A stretch of DNA of 64,000 nt from NCBI RefSeq assembly GCF_024758725.1, contig NZ_CP096972.1, forward strand, positions 230,001 through 294,000, read 5' to 3'. Below the pieces are notes generated by a model. That model had not been told where the DNA came from and did not search any database. It saw nothing but the letters and a program-made list of their open reading frames with translations. The DNA is from Sphingomonas sp. SUN039. GTDB lineage: Bacteria > Pseudomonadota > Alphaproteobacteria > Sphingomonadales > Sphingomonadaceae. The translations under genes and the position numbers were made by a program. Positions 19,656-29,150 of this stretch are shown in pieces (position 1 is the first letter of the stretch; every line of letters starts with the position of its first letter).

Positions 19656-21248
19656 ATGACTGCCGAAACGATCACCGGCCTGCGCGATCCGCGACTGATG
19701 CAGGCGGCGCTGGCGCTGCACGACAACCGGCTGTCGGAAGCCGAGCCGCTGCTGCGCGCACACCTGAAGGCCGATCCGTTCGACGTCTATGCCATCCGCA
19801 TGCTCGCCGAACTGGCGGGACGGATCGGGAGATACAGGGACGCCGAGAACCTGCTGCGCCGCGCGCTCGAACTGCGTCCGGCATTCGGTGCGGCGCGCGC
19901 CAACCTTGCGACCTGCCTTTACAAGCAGAACAAGCCTGCCGAGGCGATTGCCGAGCTCGACCGGGTCATGGTCGAGGATCCCGAGAATATCGGCCATTCG
20001 AATCTGAAAGCGGCGGCGCTTGGCAAGATCGGCGGGTTCGACGAGGCCATCGAGCTCTATGACGAAGTGCTGAAAGCGGCACCCGACCAGCCCAAGGTCT
20101 GGATGAGCTATGGCCATATGCTGAAAACCGTCGGGCGGCTCGACGACGGCGTGGCGGCATACCGGCGCGCCATCGGCATCGCACCGACGCTCGGCGAAGT
20201 ATGGTGGAGTCTGGCCAATCTGAAGACGGTGCGGTTCGGCACGGAAGATATCGCGGCGATGCAGGCGGCGCTGGCGCAGGACGGGCTATCGGACGAGGAC
20301 CGTTTCCACCTCGATTTCGCGCTCGGCAAGGCGTTCGAGGACGCGAAAGACCATGCGTCCGCCTTCGCCCATTATGACGCGGCCAACGCGCTACGCCGAG
20401 AGACCCAACCCTATAGCGCCCAAGAAAATAGCCGGTTTGTCGACCGCAGCATTGCTATCGCGACGCCGCAACTGTTCGCCGCCAAGGCAGGGCAGGGCTG
20501 CCCCGACCGCGCGCCGATTTTCGTGCTGGGGATGCCGCGCGCGGGATCGACTCTGGTCGAACAGATATTGTCGAGCCATTCGCTGGTCGAGGGGACATCG
20601 GAGCTGCCCGATATCCCGGCGCTGGCGCGGACCGGCGATTATCCCGAGCGGCTGGCCGACCTGTCGGCGGACGCGTTGCGCGGTTTGGGCGAGGATTATC
20701 TGAAGCGCGCTGCGATTCAGCGCCGCACCGACAAGCCGTATTTTATCGACAAGCTGCCCAACAACTGGGCGCATGTCCCCTTTATCCATCTCATCTTGCC
20801 GAATGCGGTGATCGTCGATGCGCGGCGGCATCCGATGAGCTGCTGTTTTTCCAACTTCAAACAGCATTTCGCGCGCGGGCAGGCGTTCAGCTATGCGCTC
20901 GACGACATGGGGCGGTATTATGCGGATTACGTCCGGCTGATGGCGCATATCGACCGCGTCCTGCCGGGGCGTGTGCACCGGGTGCTCTATGAGCAGATGG
21001 TCGACAGCAGCGAGGCCGAAATCCGCGCTCTGATCGCGGCATGCGGCCTGCCGTGGGAGGACGCCTGCCTGCGCTTTCACGAAACCGAACGCGCGGTGCG
21101 GACGCCGTCGTCCGAGCAGGTGCGCCGTCCGATTTTCCGCGACGGGGTGGAGGGGTGGCAGGGCTTCGCATCCTGGCTCGGCCCGCTCGAAGCGGCGCTC
21201 GGCGACGTCTTGACGTCATACCCGACGGCACCCGCACAGTGGCAATAG
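19656..21248 (+). CDS. TPR-repeat sulfotransferase family protein
   Basis: A 530-aa protein. Residues about 20-250 are helical TPR repeats (for example LLRRALELRPAFGAARANLA). A sulfotransferase domain follows from about 288. The PAPS-binding 5' loop is FVLGMPRAGSTLVEQILSSH (289-308), and the 3'-phosphate region is VIVDARRHPMSCCFSNFKQ. It resembles bacterial relatives of tyrosylprotein sulfotransferases. The gene sits between a symporter and a TonB-dependent receptor, a combination recurring in sphingomonads as remembered. The acceptor is unknown, possibly a peptide or protein given the TPR scaffold. Confidence 0.9.
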   Translation: MTAETITGLRDPRLMQAALALHDNRLSEAEPLLRAHLKADPFDVYAIRMLAELAGRIGRYRDAENLLRRALELRPAFGAARANLATCLYKQNKPAEAIAELDRVMVEDPENIGHSNLKAAALGKIGGFDEAIELYDEVLKAAPDQPKVWMSYGHMLKTVGRLDDGVAAYRRAIGIAPTLGEVWWSLANLKTVRFGTEDIAAMQAALAQDGLSDEDRFHLDFALGKAFEDAKDHASAFAHYDAANALRRETQPYSAQENSRFVDRSIAIATPQLFAAKAGQGCPDRAPIFVLGMPRAGSTLVEQILSSHSLVEGTSELPDIPALARTGDYPERLADLSADALRGLGEDYLKRAAIQRRTDKPYFIDKLPNNWAHVPFIHLILPNAVIVDARRHPMSCCFSNFKQHFARGQAFSYALDDMGRYYADYVRLMAHIDRVLPGRVHRVLYEQMVDSSEAEIRALIAACGLPWEDACLRFHETERAVRTPSSEQVRRPIFRDGVEGWQGFASWLGPLEAALGDVLTSYPTAPAQWQ

Positions 21249-21344
21249 TGTCACTGTTGCGACGCAAGATGTCATCGATTGCATATTACGATTGATTTCG
21301 TTCCGGCCCCGTTGGACTTTGCCGCCAAACAACAGGGGGTCTTT

Positions 21345-23747
21345 ATGACAATCCGTCGCACCATTTCTTCGCTGCTGCTCGCCACCACCGTGCTGGCGGG
21401 CGCACCGGCATTTGCCCAGACGCCGGCACCGGCCAACGACAGCGACGAGATCATCGTCACCGCGCAGAAGCGCGAGGAAAGCCTCCAGAATGTGCCGATC
21501 AGCATCCAGGCGATCGGGACGAAAAAGCTCGACCAGCTCAATATCTCTAACTTCAACGAATATGCCGCGCTGCTGCCCAGCGTGACGTTCCAGGCGGGAA
21601 CTCCGGGCGCGACGCAGGTCTATATGCGCGGCATCGCGTCGGGCGGCGACGGCAACCACTCGGGTCCGCTGCCCTCGGTCGGTATCTATCTCGACGAACA
21701 GCCGGTGACGACGATCGACGGCGCGCTCGACATTCACATCTACGACATCGCCCGCATCGAGAGCCTGTCGGGACCGCAAGGCACGCTGTACGGTGCCTCG
21801 TCCGAAGCGGGCACGATCCGCATCATCACCAACAAGCCTTCGTCGGCAGGGTTCGAGGGGCGCGTCGATGGCGAACTCAACACCGTGTCCAAGGGCGGCA
21901 TCGGCGGCAAGCTCGAGGGCATGATCAATGTGCCGCTCGGCGCGACTGCAGCGCTCCGCCTCGTCGGCTGGTACCAGAAAGATGCCGGTTACATCGATAG
22001 CATCGCGGGAACGCGGCGCTTCATCATTCCGGCGGGGACTGTGCTTGCCCCCGGCTATACCGGCACCGTAACCAATGCCGGACAGGTCAAGAGCGACATC
22101 AATACGCAGGACCTCTATGGCGGCCGTGCAGCGCTCAAGGTCGATCTCGACGACAATTGGACAGTCGACACCACGGTCATCGCGCAGGAGTCGCGCACCA
22201 AGGGCCGCTTCAGCGCCGACCAGTCGCTGGGCGACCTGCAGGTGCAGAGTTTCCAGCCCGAACTCAGCCGCGACCGCTTCATCCAGGGCGCGCTGACGAT
22301 TCAGGGCAAACTCGGCAACTGGGACCTGACCTATGCGGGTGCCTATCTCGACCGCAAATCGCACGCCGAATCCGACTATACCGATTATGCCGAGGCCTAT
22401 GATGCGCTCTATGCCGGGGCGGGCGGCGTCGCGGGCTATCAGTATTTCTTCAACGCAGCCGGCCAGACGATCGATTCGCGCCAGCGCATCATCGGTGACG
22501 ACGCCTTCACCAAGCTGAGCCAGGAATTCCGCGTCGCCTCGCCGCAGGAAGACCGTTTCCGCGTCGTCGCGGGGCTGTTCTACCAACGCCAGACGCACTT
22601 GATCCGGCAGGACTATCAGGTGCCGGGTCTGGCTGCGAACCGGTCGGTCAACGGTCTGCCGGGCACGCTCTGGCTGACGCTGCAGAACCGCATCGACCGC
22701 GACTATGCGATGTTCGGCGAGGCGAGCTTCGACATCACGCCGAATTTGACGATTACGGCGGGCGGGCGCGCCTATATCTTCGACAATACATTGGCCGGGT
22801 TCAATGGTTTCGGCTCGCCGAACGCTGTCGGTGCCGGGGCCGGCGTCGGGCGCTGTTTCCGTGATGCAGCGGGTGCGCTGGTGCCGGCCACCGTGCCGGG
22901 CGGTCCGTGCCCCAACGTCGGCACGCAAATTCTTTCGGCATCGGGCGCGCTGACGACGACGGTGCTGCCCGCCAGATCGACAGGGCAGGGCTTTACCCAC
23001 CGCGTCAACCTGACGTGGAAGCCCAACAGCGACCTGTTGTTCTATGGCACCTGGTCGCGTGGCTTCCGGCCCGGCGGCATCAACCGGCGTCCGGGACTTG
23101 CGCCGTACGGCGCGGACTTCCTGACCAACTACGAGCTCGGGTGGAAGACGACGCTGGCGGGCGGCAAGTTGCGCTGGAACGGCGCGGTCTATCTGCAGAA
23201 ATGGAACGGGTTTCAGTTCGCGTTCCTCGGGCAAAACAGCCTGACGCAAATCCAGAACGGTCCCAATGCCGAGATCAAGGGGATCGAGACCGACGTTAAC
23301 TGGACACCGGTCACGGGCCTGAGCCTGTCGGCGGCGGCTGCCTACACCGACGCAAAGACCACTTCGACCGTTGCGGGCCTTGCTGTGCCGGTCGGGACGC
23401 GTCTGCCGATCACGCCGCAGTTCAAGATCAGCGGCAATGCGCGGTACACTTTCGGCATGGGCGCGGTGAAGCCGTTCATCCAGGGCCTGATCAACCACCA
23501 GAGCGGGGCGAATCCGGCGCTGCGGGCGGGCGATATCGCGACCCTGGGACGCTTGCCGGCTTTTACCACCGGCGACCTGCGGCTGGGGGCAGATTTCGGC
23601 ATGTTCACGGCGGAAATCTTTGCCGAGAATGTCTGGGATGCCCGCGCGCAGATCACGCGCGGCGTCCGGTGCAGCGTCTGTACGCGGGTCTATGCAACCT
23701 ATGTGACGCCGCGAACGATCGGGTTGAAGGTCGGCGCGAAGTTCTAA
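21345..23747 (+). CDS. TonB-dependent outer-membrane receptor
   Basis: An 800-aa receptor. A signal peptide (MTIRRTISSLLLATTVLAG, cleavage after AFA) is followed by DEIIVTAQKREESLQNVPIS, a typical TonB-box/plug start for sphingomonad receptors. The plug ends near IESLSGPQGTLYGASSEAGTI. A 22-strand barrel follows and ends with the classical terminal Phe (GLKVGAKF). The ATG at 21345 has an AGGGGG box; the in-frame upstream extension has neither signal nor box. It is monocistronic or cotranscribed with the APC permease that starts four bases after its stop. Ligand is not readable; the neighbours suggest sulfated or amino-acid-type compounds. Confidence 0.93.
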   Translation: MTIRRTISSLLLATTVLAGAPAFAQTPAPANDSDEIIVTAQKREESLQNVPISIQAIGTKKLDQLNISNFNEYAALLPSVTFQAGTPGATQVYMRGIASGGDGNHSGPLPSVGIYLDEQPVTTIDGALDIHIYDIARIESLSGPQGTLYGASSEAGTIRIITNKPSSAGFEGRVDGELNTVSKGGIGGKLEGMINVPLGATAALRLVGWYQKDAGYIDSIAGTRRFIIPAGTVLAPGYTGTVTNAGQVKSDINTQDLYGGRAALKVDLDDNWTVDTTVIAQESRTKGRFSADQSLGDLQVQSFQPELSRDRFIQGALTIQGKLGNWDLTYAGAYLDRKSHAESDYTDYAEAYDALYAGAGGVAGYQYFFNAAGQTIDSRQRIIGDDAFTKLSQEFRVASPQEDRFRVVAGLFYQRQTHLIRQDYQVPGLAANRSVNGLPGTLWLTLQNRIDRDYAMFGEASFDITPNLTITAGGRAYIFDNTLAGFNGFGSPNAVGAGAGVGRCFRDAAGALVPATVPGGPCPNVGTQILSASGALTTTVLPARSTGQGFTHRVNLTWKPNSDLLFYGTWSRGFRPGGINRRPGLAPYGADFLTNYELGWKTTLAGGKLRWNGAVYLQKWNGFQFAFLGQNSLTQIQNGPNAEIKGIETDVNWTPVTGLSLSAAAAYTDAKTTSTVAGLAVPVGTRLPITPQFKISGNARYTFGMGAVKPFIQGLINHQSGANPALRAGDIATLGRLPAFTTGDLRLGADFGMFTAEIFAENVWDARAQITRGVRCSVCTRVYATYVTPRTIGLKVGAKF

Positions 23748-23751
23748 CCGG

Positions 23752-25059
23752 GTGAGCGGGAGCGAAACCTCTCCCGCTCCCGGCTCGGCTGAAGGCCGCC
23801 CGTTCGGCGTCTGGACTGCCGCCGCGCTTGTCGTCGGCGGGATGATCGGGGCAGGTGTCTTCGTGATGCCCGCGCAGCTTGCACCCTATGGCTGGACCGG
23901 GGTTGCGGGGTGGTCCGTTGCAATCCCCGGCGCGATGCTGCTCGCCTTTGTCCTTTCCCAGCTGGCCACTGCCCGTCCGGCGGCTTCGGGGGCAGTTGTC
24001 ATCGTCGGCGAAGCGTTGGGGCCGCTGCCCGGCGTACTTGTGGGCTGGAGCTATTGGGTCGGCATCTGTTCGGCCAATGCCATCATCGCACTGACCGCTG
24101 TCCGCTATGGCGCGACGTTTGTTCCCGCGCTGACCGCGACGCCGCTGGCCACGGCACTTGGGGCGACGACGCTGATCTGGGCGCTGACGGCGCTCAACCT
24201 CGGCGGCGCGAAGGGCGCGGGCCGGTTTCAGGTCGTCACGACCTTGCTTAAACTGTTGCCGCTGTTTGCGGTGGTGCTCATCCTGCTCGGGCTGACGTTT
24301 ACGGACGCCGCGCGGTTCTCCGCGCATCCCCATGCCCCGTTCGATGCGACGAAGCTGACGACGGTGCTGACCCTGTGCTTCTTTCCGCTCGTCGGGTTCG
24401 AGGCGGCATCGCTGGCGGCGGAACGGGTCCGCGATCCGGCGCGTAACGTGCTGCGCGCCACGCTTTACGGGACCGCGCTGACGGGGCTGCTCTATGTTGC
24501 CATCGGGAACGGTGTCGTCTTTGCGCTGCCGGCCGCACTCGTTGCCGGGTCGGACGCGCCGATTGCCTTGTTCGTCGAGCAGTTCTGGGGACGCGGCGCG
24601 GGGCTCGCCATTGCCGCATTCGCATCGATTGCGGCCATCGGCTGCCTCAATGGCTGGACGCTGATGCAGGGCGAAGTGCCGCTTGGCATGGCGCGCAGCG
24701 GTTTGATGCCCCCGTTTCTGGGCCGGACGAGCGACCGTGATGTACCGACGGTTGCGATCCTGTTGTCGAGCGCCTTTGCCAGCGCGCTGGTGCTGTCGGG
24801 GGCCATTCCGGGCCTCACTGGCGTGCTGACGTTCATGCTGCAGCTGACTACGGCGGCAACGGTGTGGCTCTATGTCGGGGCGTGCGCCGCCGCGCTGGCG
24901 CTCGGGATCGCGCGGCCGTTCGCGGCGGTCGGGCTGGTCTTTGCGGCCTGGGTGCTCTGGGGTTCGGGGACCGAGGCGTTGCTGCTCAGCATTGCGCTGA
25001 TGCTGACCGCTATTCCGCTGTACTGGTTGCGGCCGGCCCAGATCGAAGAGCCGGTTTAG
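23752..25059 (+). CDS. APC family amino acid permease
   Basis: A 435-aa membrane protein with about 12 helices. The first helix contains VVGGMIGAGVFVMPAQL, the unwound GxG segment of amino acid-polyamine-cation transporters. FFPLVGFEAASLAAERVRDPARN, in the middle, is the family's helix 6 signature. It begins with a GTG four bases after the receptor stop. It may import across the inner membrane what the receptor brings through the outer membrane. The stop overlaps the stop of the convergent nucleotidyltransferase-family gene by four bases. Confidence 0.9.
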   Translation: MSGSETSPAPGSAEGRPFGVWTAAALVVGGMIGAGVFVMPAQLAPYGWTGVAGWSVAIPGAMLLAFVLSQLATARPAASGAVVIVGEALGPLPGVLVGWSYWVGICSANAIIALTAVRYGATFVPALTATPLATALGATTLIWALTALNLGGAKGAGRFQVVTTLLKLLPLFAVVLILLGLTFTDAARFSAHPHAPFDATKLTTVLTLCFFPLVGFEAASLAAERVRDPARNVLRATLYGTALTGLLYVAIGNGVVFALPAALVAGSDAPIALFVEQFWGRGAGLAIAAFASIAAIGCLNGWTLMQGEVPLGMARSGLMPPFLGRTSDRDVPTVAILLSSAFASALVLSGAIPGLTGVLTFMLQLTTAATVWLYVGACAAALALGIARPFAAVGLVFAAWVLWGSGTEALLLSIALMLTAIPLYWLRPAQIEEPV

Positions 25060-26216
25060 GTCGACCGGTCGACAGAGACCGCCCGCAATCTGCGCGGTAA
25101 GGCCCAGAGGAATATCGGAATACGAAAAAGATGAAAACGCCACCCATGGCCGTCTGCGTATCGCGCGCGCAGCTGGGGTTGGCTCCACGCTCCTATAAGG
25201 CTGGCTTTCGCACTTGAAAAATTCCCGCCGATGGTTGCGCCGCATATCCGCAATGCCGTTGCCATCGGAACGGATGTCACTTCACTGCCACCCAAGGGGT
25301 GCTGGATCGCAGCCAATGATATCCGGCGTTGCACGCGTTGAAGCAGGGAAAGCTGCGGTGTTACTGCCAAGTCCCGGCCAAGCAGGCTCTGGCATAGTGA
25401 AAGCGCGACCAGCGATGCGCTTTCGACGCCTTGCGCTACCGCGCTCTCGTGCAACATCGCGACATCGCGTCCCTCGAGAAACGCATTGAGATCGACCAGC
25501 CATTTGAGACGGCTCCAACCGTGAACGGCACCATGATAGCAAAGATACGGATACAACAGCCGATCGTTGAAAGTGGGAACCGAGACCGATCCGATGCTGA
25601 CGTGCTGCGGTTCGGAATCGGCGTTCATGGTCTGCAACATTTCCTTGTTGTCGGAGATGCGCAGATGAAGCTCCACCACGATTCCTTGCGAATCTACAAA
25701 TGCCACTTCTTTGGCCAGCCGCAGATATCGGTCGAAAGATGCGGGGTCCAAATTGCGTATCATCGCGGGGATAAACCCTGCGCCTCTCAGCCGATCGCAG
25801 GCTCGCTCCAGTGCGGCGGGCGCGATCAGCACATCGATATCTGCTGATCGCTTCAGCCCGAAATCCGAATAGGCGAGGCGTGCTAAGGTCGGTCCCTTGA
25901 AAAACCGGCAGGTAATCCCCGCCTCGGCGAAGCTTTGTGCCAAACGGGCGGTTTCGCGCGCCATATTTAGCGAATGTTGAACCTGCAATTCGACCGACTT
26001 CCGAAAAACAGACACGTGCGCGGCGGAAGTTTCGACGTTCGCCTTCCATATTGCATGGCTGGCAAGGGCAACGACGCCATGGCGACGCAAAAGGTCGAGG
26101 AAGATGATCCAGTCCACGCCAGTGTCGGCGGCTGCCCGTACCGCTTCCGGTTCGGGGGGCCATCGGCAGCATGCAAGCAGCAGCTGAAGCTCGTTGGAGA
26201 ATGCGCGGTTGGTCAT
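25056..26216 (-). CDS. nucleotidyltransferase-fold family protein
   Basis: A 386-aa protein resembling the uncharacterised nucleotidyltransferase family (PF14907 type) often seen near polysaccharide and peptide clusters. GITCRFFKGPTLARLAYSDF and RSADIDVLI give the core Gly and Asp-x-Asp motif, with VVELHLRI supplying the third acidic strand. The ATG at 26216 matches the usual N-terminus (NELQLLLACCRW). An in-frame ATG at 26342 overlaps the virB11 stop as ATGA, as every virB gene pair does here, so a 428-aa coupled product is possible. Codon use is more relaxed than in the virB genes. Substrate is unknown. Confidence 0.82.
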   Translation of the reverse strand: MTNRAFSNELQLLLACCRWPPEPEAVRAAADTGVDWIIFLDLLRRHGVVALASHAIWKANVETSAAHVSVFRKSVELQVQHSLNMARETARLAQSFAEAGITCRFFKGPTLARLAYSDFGLKRSADIDVLIAPAALERACDRLRGAGFIPAMIRNLDPASFDRYLRLAKEVAFVDSQGIVVELHLRISDNKEMLQTMNADSEPQHVSIGSVSVPTFNDRLLYPYLCYHGAVHGWSRLKWLVDLNAFLEGRDVAMLHESAVAQGVESASLVALSLCQSLLGRDLAVTPQLSLLQRVQRRISLAAIQHPLGGSEVTSVPMATALRICGATIGGNFSSAKASLIGAWSQPQLRARYADGHGWRFHLFRIPIFLWALPRRLRAVSVDRST

Positions 26217-26338
26217 TTTTGTCGCTTTGGCGCGTTCAGAGCCGACGCCACGGGCGTGAGACCGTCGCATCTCTTGTTCGACAACCGCAAGCGCCGCAGA
26301 TTGCTGACGCGCGCTGGCTTCGCACACTTCGCGTCCCT

Positions 26339-27355
26339 TCATGAAACGAGGCCGTCGCGACCGGACGAGGCCATGCGTACCTCAGTTACCCGCCGCCGAC
26401 CGTCGACGCGCTCCAGCTGGACGAAGAGGTCGATGGTGCTGTTGACATAGTAACGGACATCGTCGCGATTCAGGCGCGACCCGCCCTGGAGGACAAGCAG
26501 CACGATCTGTTCGACCGCGCGTTCCGCGCTGTCGGCGTGGACGGTCGTCATCGAGCCGGGATGGCCCGAGTTGATGGCGCGCAGAAAGGCATAGGCCTCG
26601 TCGCCGCGCAATTCACCGAGCAGGATGCGGTTGGGGCGCAGGCGCAGCGAGGCAGCGACCAGATCGGTCGCTGAAACCCGTGCTTCGCCCAACTCGCCGC
26701 GGGCCGCGAGTAGCCCGACGTGATTGGGCTGGGAGACCTGCAACTCGGGCGTGTCCTCGATGAGGACGAGCCGCTCCTCAATCGGAATTTCACGAATCAG
26801 CGCGTTCAGAAACGTCGTTTTGCCCGTCGATGTACCGCCAGCGATCAGGATGTTGCGCCGCGCCTTGACGGCTTCGGCGAGTGCGCCCGCGATGTTCCGC
26901 TCGGCAAGCATCGCATTGATCCGCCGCGTCGTCTCGGCCCGTTCGGGCGCTTCGCCGCTCCGCGTAGCGGCAAAAGCGCCAGCCTCCGCATAGTCGGTGA
27001 GAGTCATGTCGCGGGCCAGATGCTTGCGTATGGCCACCGCAAGCGGACCGCGCGTCGCCGGTGGAGCGACAAGCTGGACGCGCGCGCCGTCTGGAAGTGT
27101 GGCCGAGAGCAAGGGATGCTCGCGGCTGATCCCTTGGTGCGAGAGTGCGGCGATCTGGCGTGCTAGCCGCGCAAGCGTTGCTTCGGACAGCAGGGGGGCT
27201 TGCTGCAGCTCGATCGCGCCCTCCGACGTTTCGATCCAAAGCTCGCCCGGGCGGTTGATGTAGATGTCGGTGACGTCGCTGCGGTCGAGCACGTCGGCGA
27301 GCGGCGCGAGAAAGGCCCTGAGGTAAACGCCCTCGGCCAGCGCGGGGCCAGTCAT
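26339..27355 (-). CDS. virB11: type IV secretion ATPase VirB11
   Basis: A 338-aa hexameric traffic ATPase of the inner-membrane face. Walker A is ILIAGGTSTGKTTFLNAL (about 170-187), the Asp box is LVLIEDTPELQ, Walker B is RILLGELRGDEAY and the His box is SGHPGSMTTVHADS. It is the last recognisable virB gene of the operon and its ATG overlaps the virB10 stop (ATGA). It provides energy for pilus assembly or substrate transfer. Confidence 0.95.
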   Translation of the reverse strand: MTGPALAEGVYLRAFLAPLADVLDRSDVTDIYINRPGELWIETSEGAIELQQAPLLSEATLARLARQIAALSHQGISREHPLLSATLPDGARVQLVAPPATRGPLAVAIRKHLARDMTLTDYAEAGAFAATRSGEAPERAETTRRINAMLAERNIAGALAEAVKARRNILIAGGTSTGKTTFLNALIREIPIEERLVLIEDTPELQVSQPNHVGLLAARGELGEARVSATDLVAASLRLRPNRILLGELRGDEAYAFLRAINSGHPGSMTTVHADSAERAVEQIVLLVLQGGSRLNRDDVRYYVNSTIDLFVQLERVDGRRRVTEVRMASSGRDGLVS

Positions 27356-28461
27356 CGTTGCTGCTCGGTGCCAGTGAAGTCGAGGTCGCGGGCCGCGAAA
27401 ATCGAGATGCTGGTGCCCTGGCGGACGCTGAGTGTGTTGGTGATCTGTTGCGGTGGGATGATCTGGGTTGCTTGGTCGGCAACGCCCTGCACGGCACCTG
27501 GCAGCAGGACGATCGTACTGCCCACGCCGCTGTTGCGCGTTGCAAGTGCAATGCCGATATCGAACGATGACTGCAGTATCGCGCCCGCGAACCGTTCGAA
27601 GAAATGCGTGTCGACCCGGGCGCGGATGCCGCCGCGACCGAGCGGGTCGGCGGCCGGCGAACCGATCGCAATTGTAACGCCGTCCGGTCGGATCAGCCGG
27701 ACCCAGTTCACGAGTGCGCGGCGCTGCCCGGGGGCAGCATCGCTACGATATTCGCCGACGAGTCGGCTTCCGCGCGGGATCAGCACGCGCGTGCCATCGA
27801 AGCCACGCACGTCGCGCGAGACGATTGCACGGGCAAAACCCGGCCGGGTCGAATCGAGGGCCGTTTCCAGCACTGCCTGGATGATCGTGCCTTGCGGCAC
27901 CGTCGTGGCGTTGTTCGCGAACATGCCGGAGCGGGCACGGGCAGTGCCGCTGGTCGTCCCCGGGGAGGAGCTGGCGGCAGCGCCCTGGCCTGCAACGGCG
28001 GTCGGGGCGGGGGCGCTTGTGTCGACGACGAGTACGGGGCCACTGGCTGCGCTGCGTTGCGGAACCGTATCCACGTTCTGGATGACCGGAGATGGCGACG
28101 GAACTGGCTGCGGTACATAGACGATGCGCGGTGCTGGCGGCTGGCGGGGCGGGGGCGGGGCGGGAGCGGGCTGTACGTCTTCGACGATCACGACCGGCCG
28201 TTCGGCGGGAATGAACAGGGGAGGTGGCGGCGCGGTGCCCGTCTGCATCTCGCTGGCGCGCGGACGCACAGCGGGTGCAGCCGCATCGCGGCGACGCGCA
28301 TCGAGGATAGTGAAAAGGAGCAGGCCGGCGAGCACGGCGCCGCCGATCATCGCGACCGTAGATACGCCCGGACGGGGGAGGGCGACGACCGGGCGCACGC
28401 CAGCCTCAGCCGGCGGGTCGATCTCGATGCGCGGATCGCCGGTCGGACCCCTTATCGCCAT
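27352..28461 (-). CDS. virB10: type IV secretion protein VirB10 (TrbI family)
   Basis: A 369-aa protein that spans both membranes in the secretion core complex. One inner-membrane helix (about 37-55, VAMIGGAVLAGLLLFTIL) is followed by a long Pro-rich periplasmic region. The C-terminal VirB10 beta-barrel domain carries VPQGTIIQAVLETALDS, VLIPRGSRLVGEY and FFERFAGAILQSSFD. The ATG overlaps the virB9 stop by one base (TAATG). The long Pro-rich linker is normal for the family. Confidence 0.94.
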   Translation of the reverse strand: MAIRGPTGDPRIEIDPPAEAGVRPVVALPRPGVSTVAMIGGAVLAGLLLFTILDARRRDAAAPAVRPRASEMQTGTAPPPPLFIPAERPVVIVEDVQPAPAPPPPRQPPAPRIVYVPQPVPSPSPVIQNVDTVPQRSAASGPVLVVDTSAPAPTAVAGQGAAASSSPGTTSGTARARSGMFANNATTVPQGTIIQAVLETALDSTRPGFARAIVSRDVRGFDGTRVLIPRGSRLVGEYRSDAAPGQRRALVNWVRLIRPDGVTIAIGSPAADPLGRGGIRARVDTHFFERFAGAILQSSFDIGIALATRNSGVGSTIVLLPGAVQGVADQATQIIPPQQITNTLSVRQGTSISIFAARDLDFTGTEQQR

Positions 28462-29150
28462 TAGCGCAGGCCGTTGCCGCCGATGCGGGTCGCGCGCGCA
28501 AGCGCAGCATCGATGCGAAAGACCAGGCGGGGCACGACACTGTCGATGACGTAAAGGCCGTCGCGCATGTTGCCGTTGACCAGCTCTTCCTGTCCGCGCG
28601 CATTGACCGCATAAACGGCGGGCAGCGCGGCTTCGCCCGGCCATTCGATGTAGGTGCGGCGGCCGTCGTCGCTGATCCGGCTCGGCCTGACCGCACGTGC
28701 GCCGCTCAACCGGTATCGCCCTTCGGCGAGCGGTGCTTGTTCGACTTCGCTATCGGCAACCTTGCCATCGCCCGGATAACGGAACCGGTAGATATAGGGC
28801 ATGTCCCCGACATTGCCCGGCAAAAGGTCGAAGGCATAGGTCCGCACGTTGGTCACGACCGTCATGTTGGTTGCGACACCGCCCAGCAGTGGCTTGACGA
28901 AAAGGTGGTCGCCCCGTCGATTCGCTGTGACCTGCCAGGCCCCGGCGTCGCCCACACCAACGCTCTCGACACGTTCGTCGGCGTTCAGCTCGATTGTGAC
29001 CTGATAGCCCGTCGCTGCCTGCACCCGGAACACCTGATCGAGCGCATAGTCGACGGTTAGCAGGCGCGGATCGCCACTGACAGGCGGCGGAACCTGCGCG
29101 GCGAGCGGCGTGGACAGCCCCACTAGCAGCAAGAGCCACCAAGCTTTCAC
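28461..29150 (-). CDS. virB9: type IV secretion protein VirB9 (TrbG family)
   Basis: A 229-aa periplasmic/outer-membrane core component with a signal peptide (WWLLLLVGLSTPLAAQ). Conserved family segments are VDYALDQVFRVQAATGYQVTIELN and LFVKPLLGGVATNMTVVTNVR, then MPYIYRFRYPG, with the C-terminal VirB7-contact beta domain. No VirB7 lipoprotein gene is recognised next to it. Its start overlaps the virB8 stop (ATGA). Confidence 0.93.
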   Translation of the reverse strand: MKAWWLLLLVGLSTPLAAQVPPPVSGDPRLLTVDYALDQVFRVQAATGYQVTIELNADERVESVGVGDAGAWQVTANRRGDHLFVKPLLGGVATNMTVVTNVRTYAFDLLPGNVGDMPYIYRFRYPGDGKVADSEVEQAPLAEGRYRLSGARAVRPSRISDDGRRTYIEWPGEAALPAVYAVNARGQEELVNGNMRDGLYVIDSVVPRLVFRIDAALARATRIGGNGLR

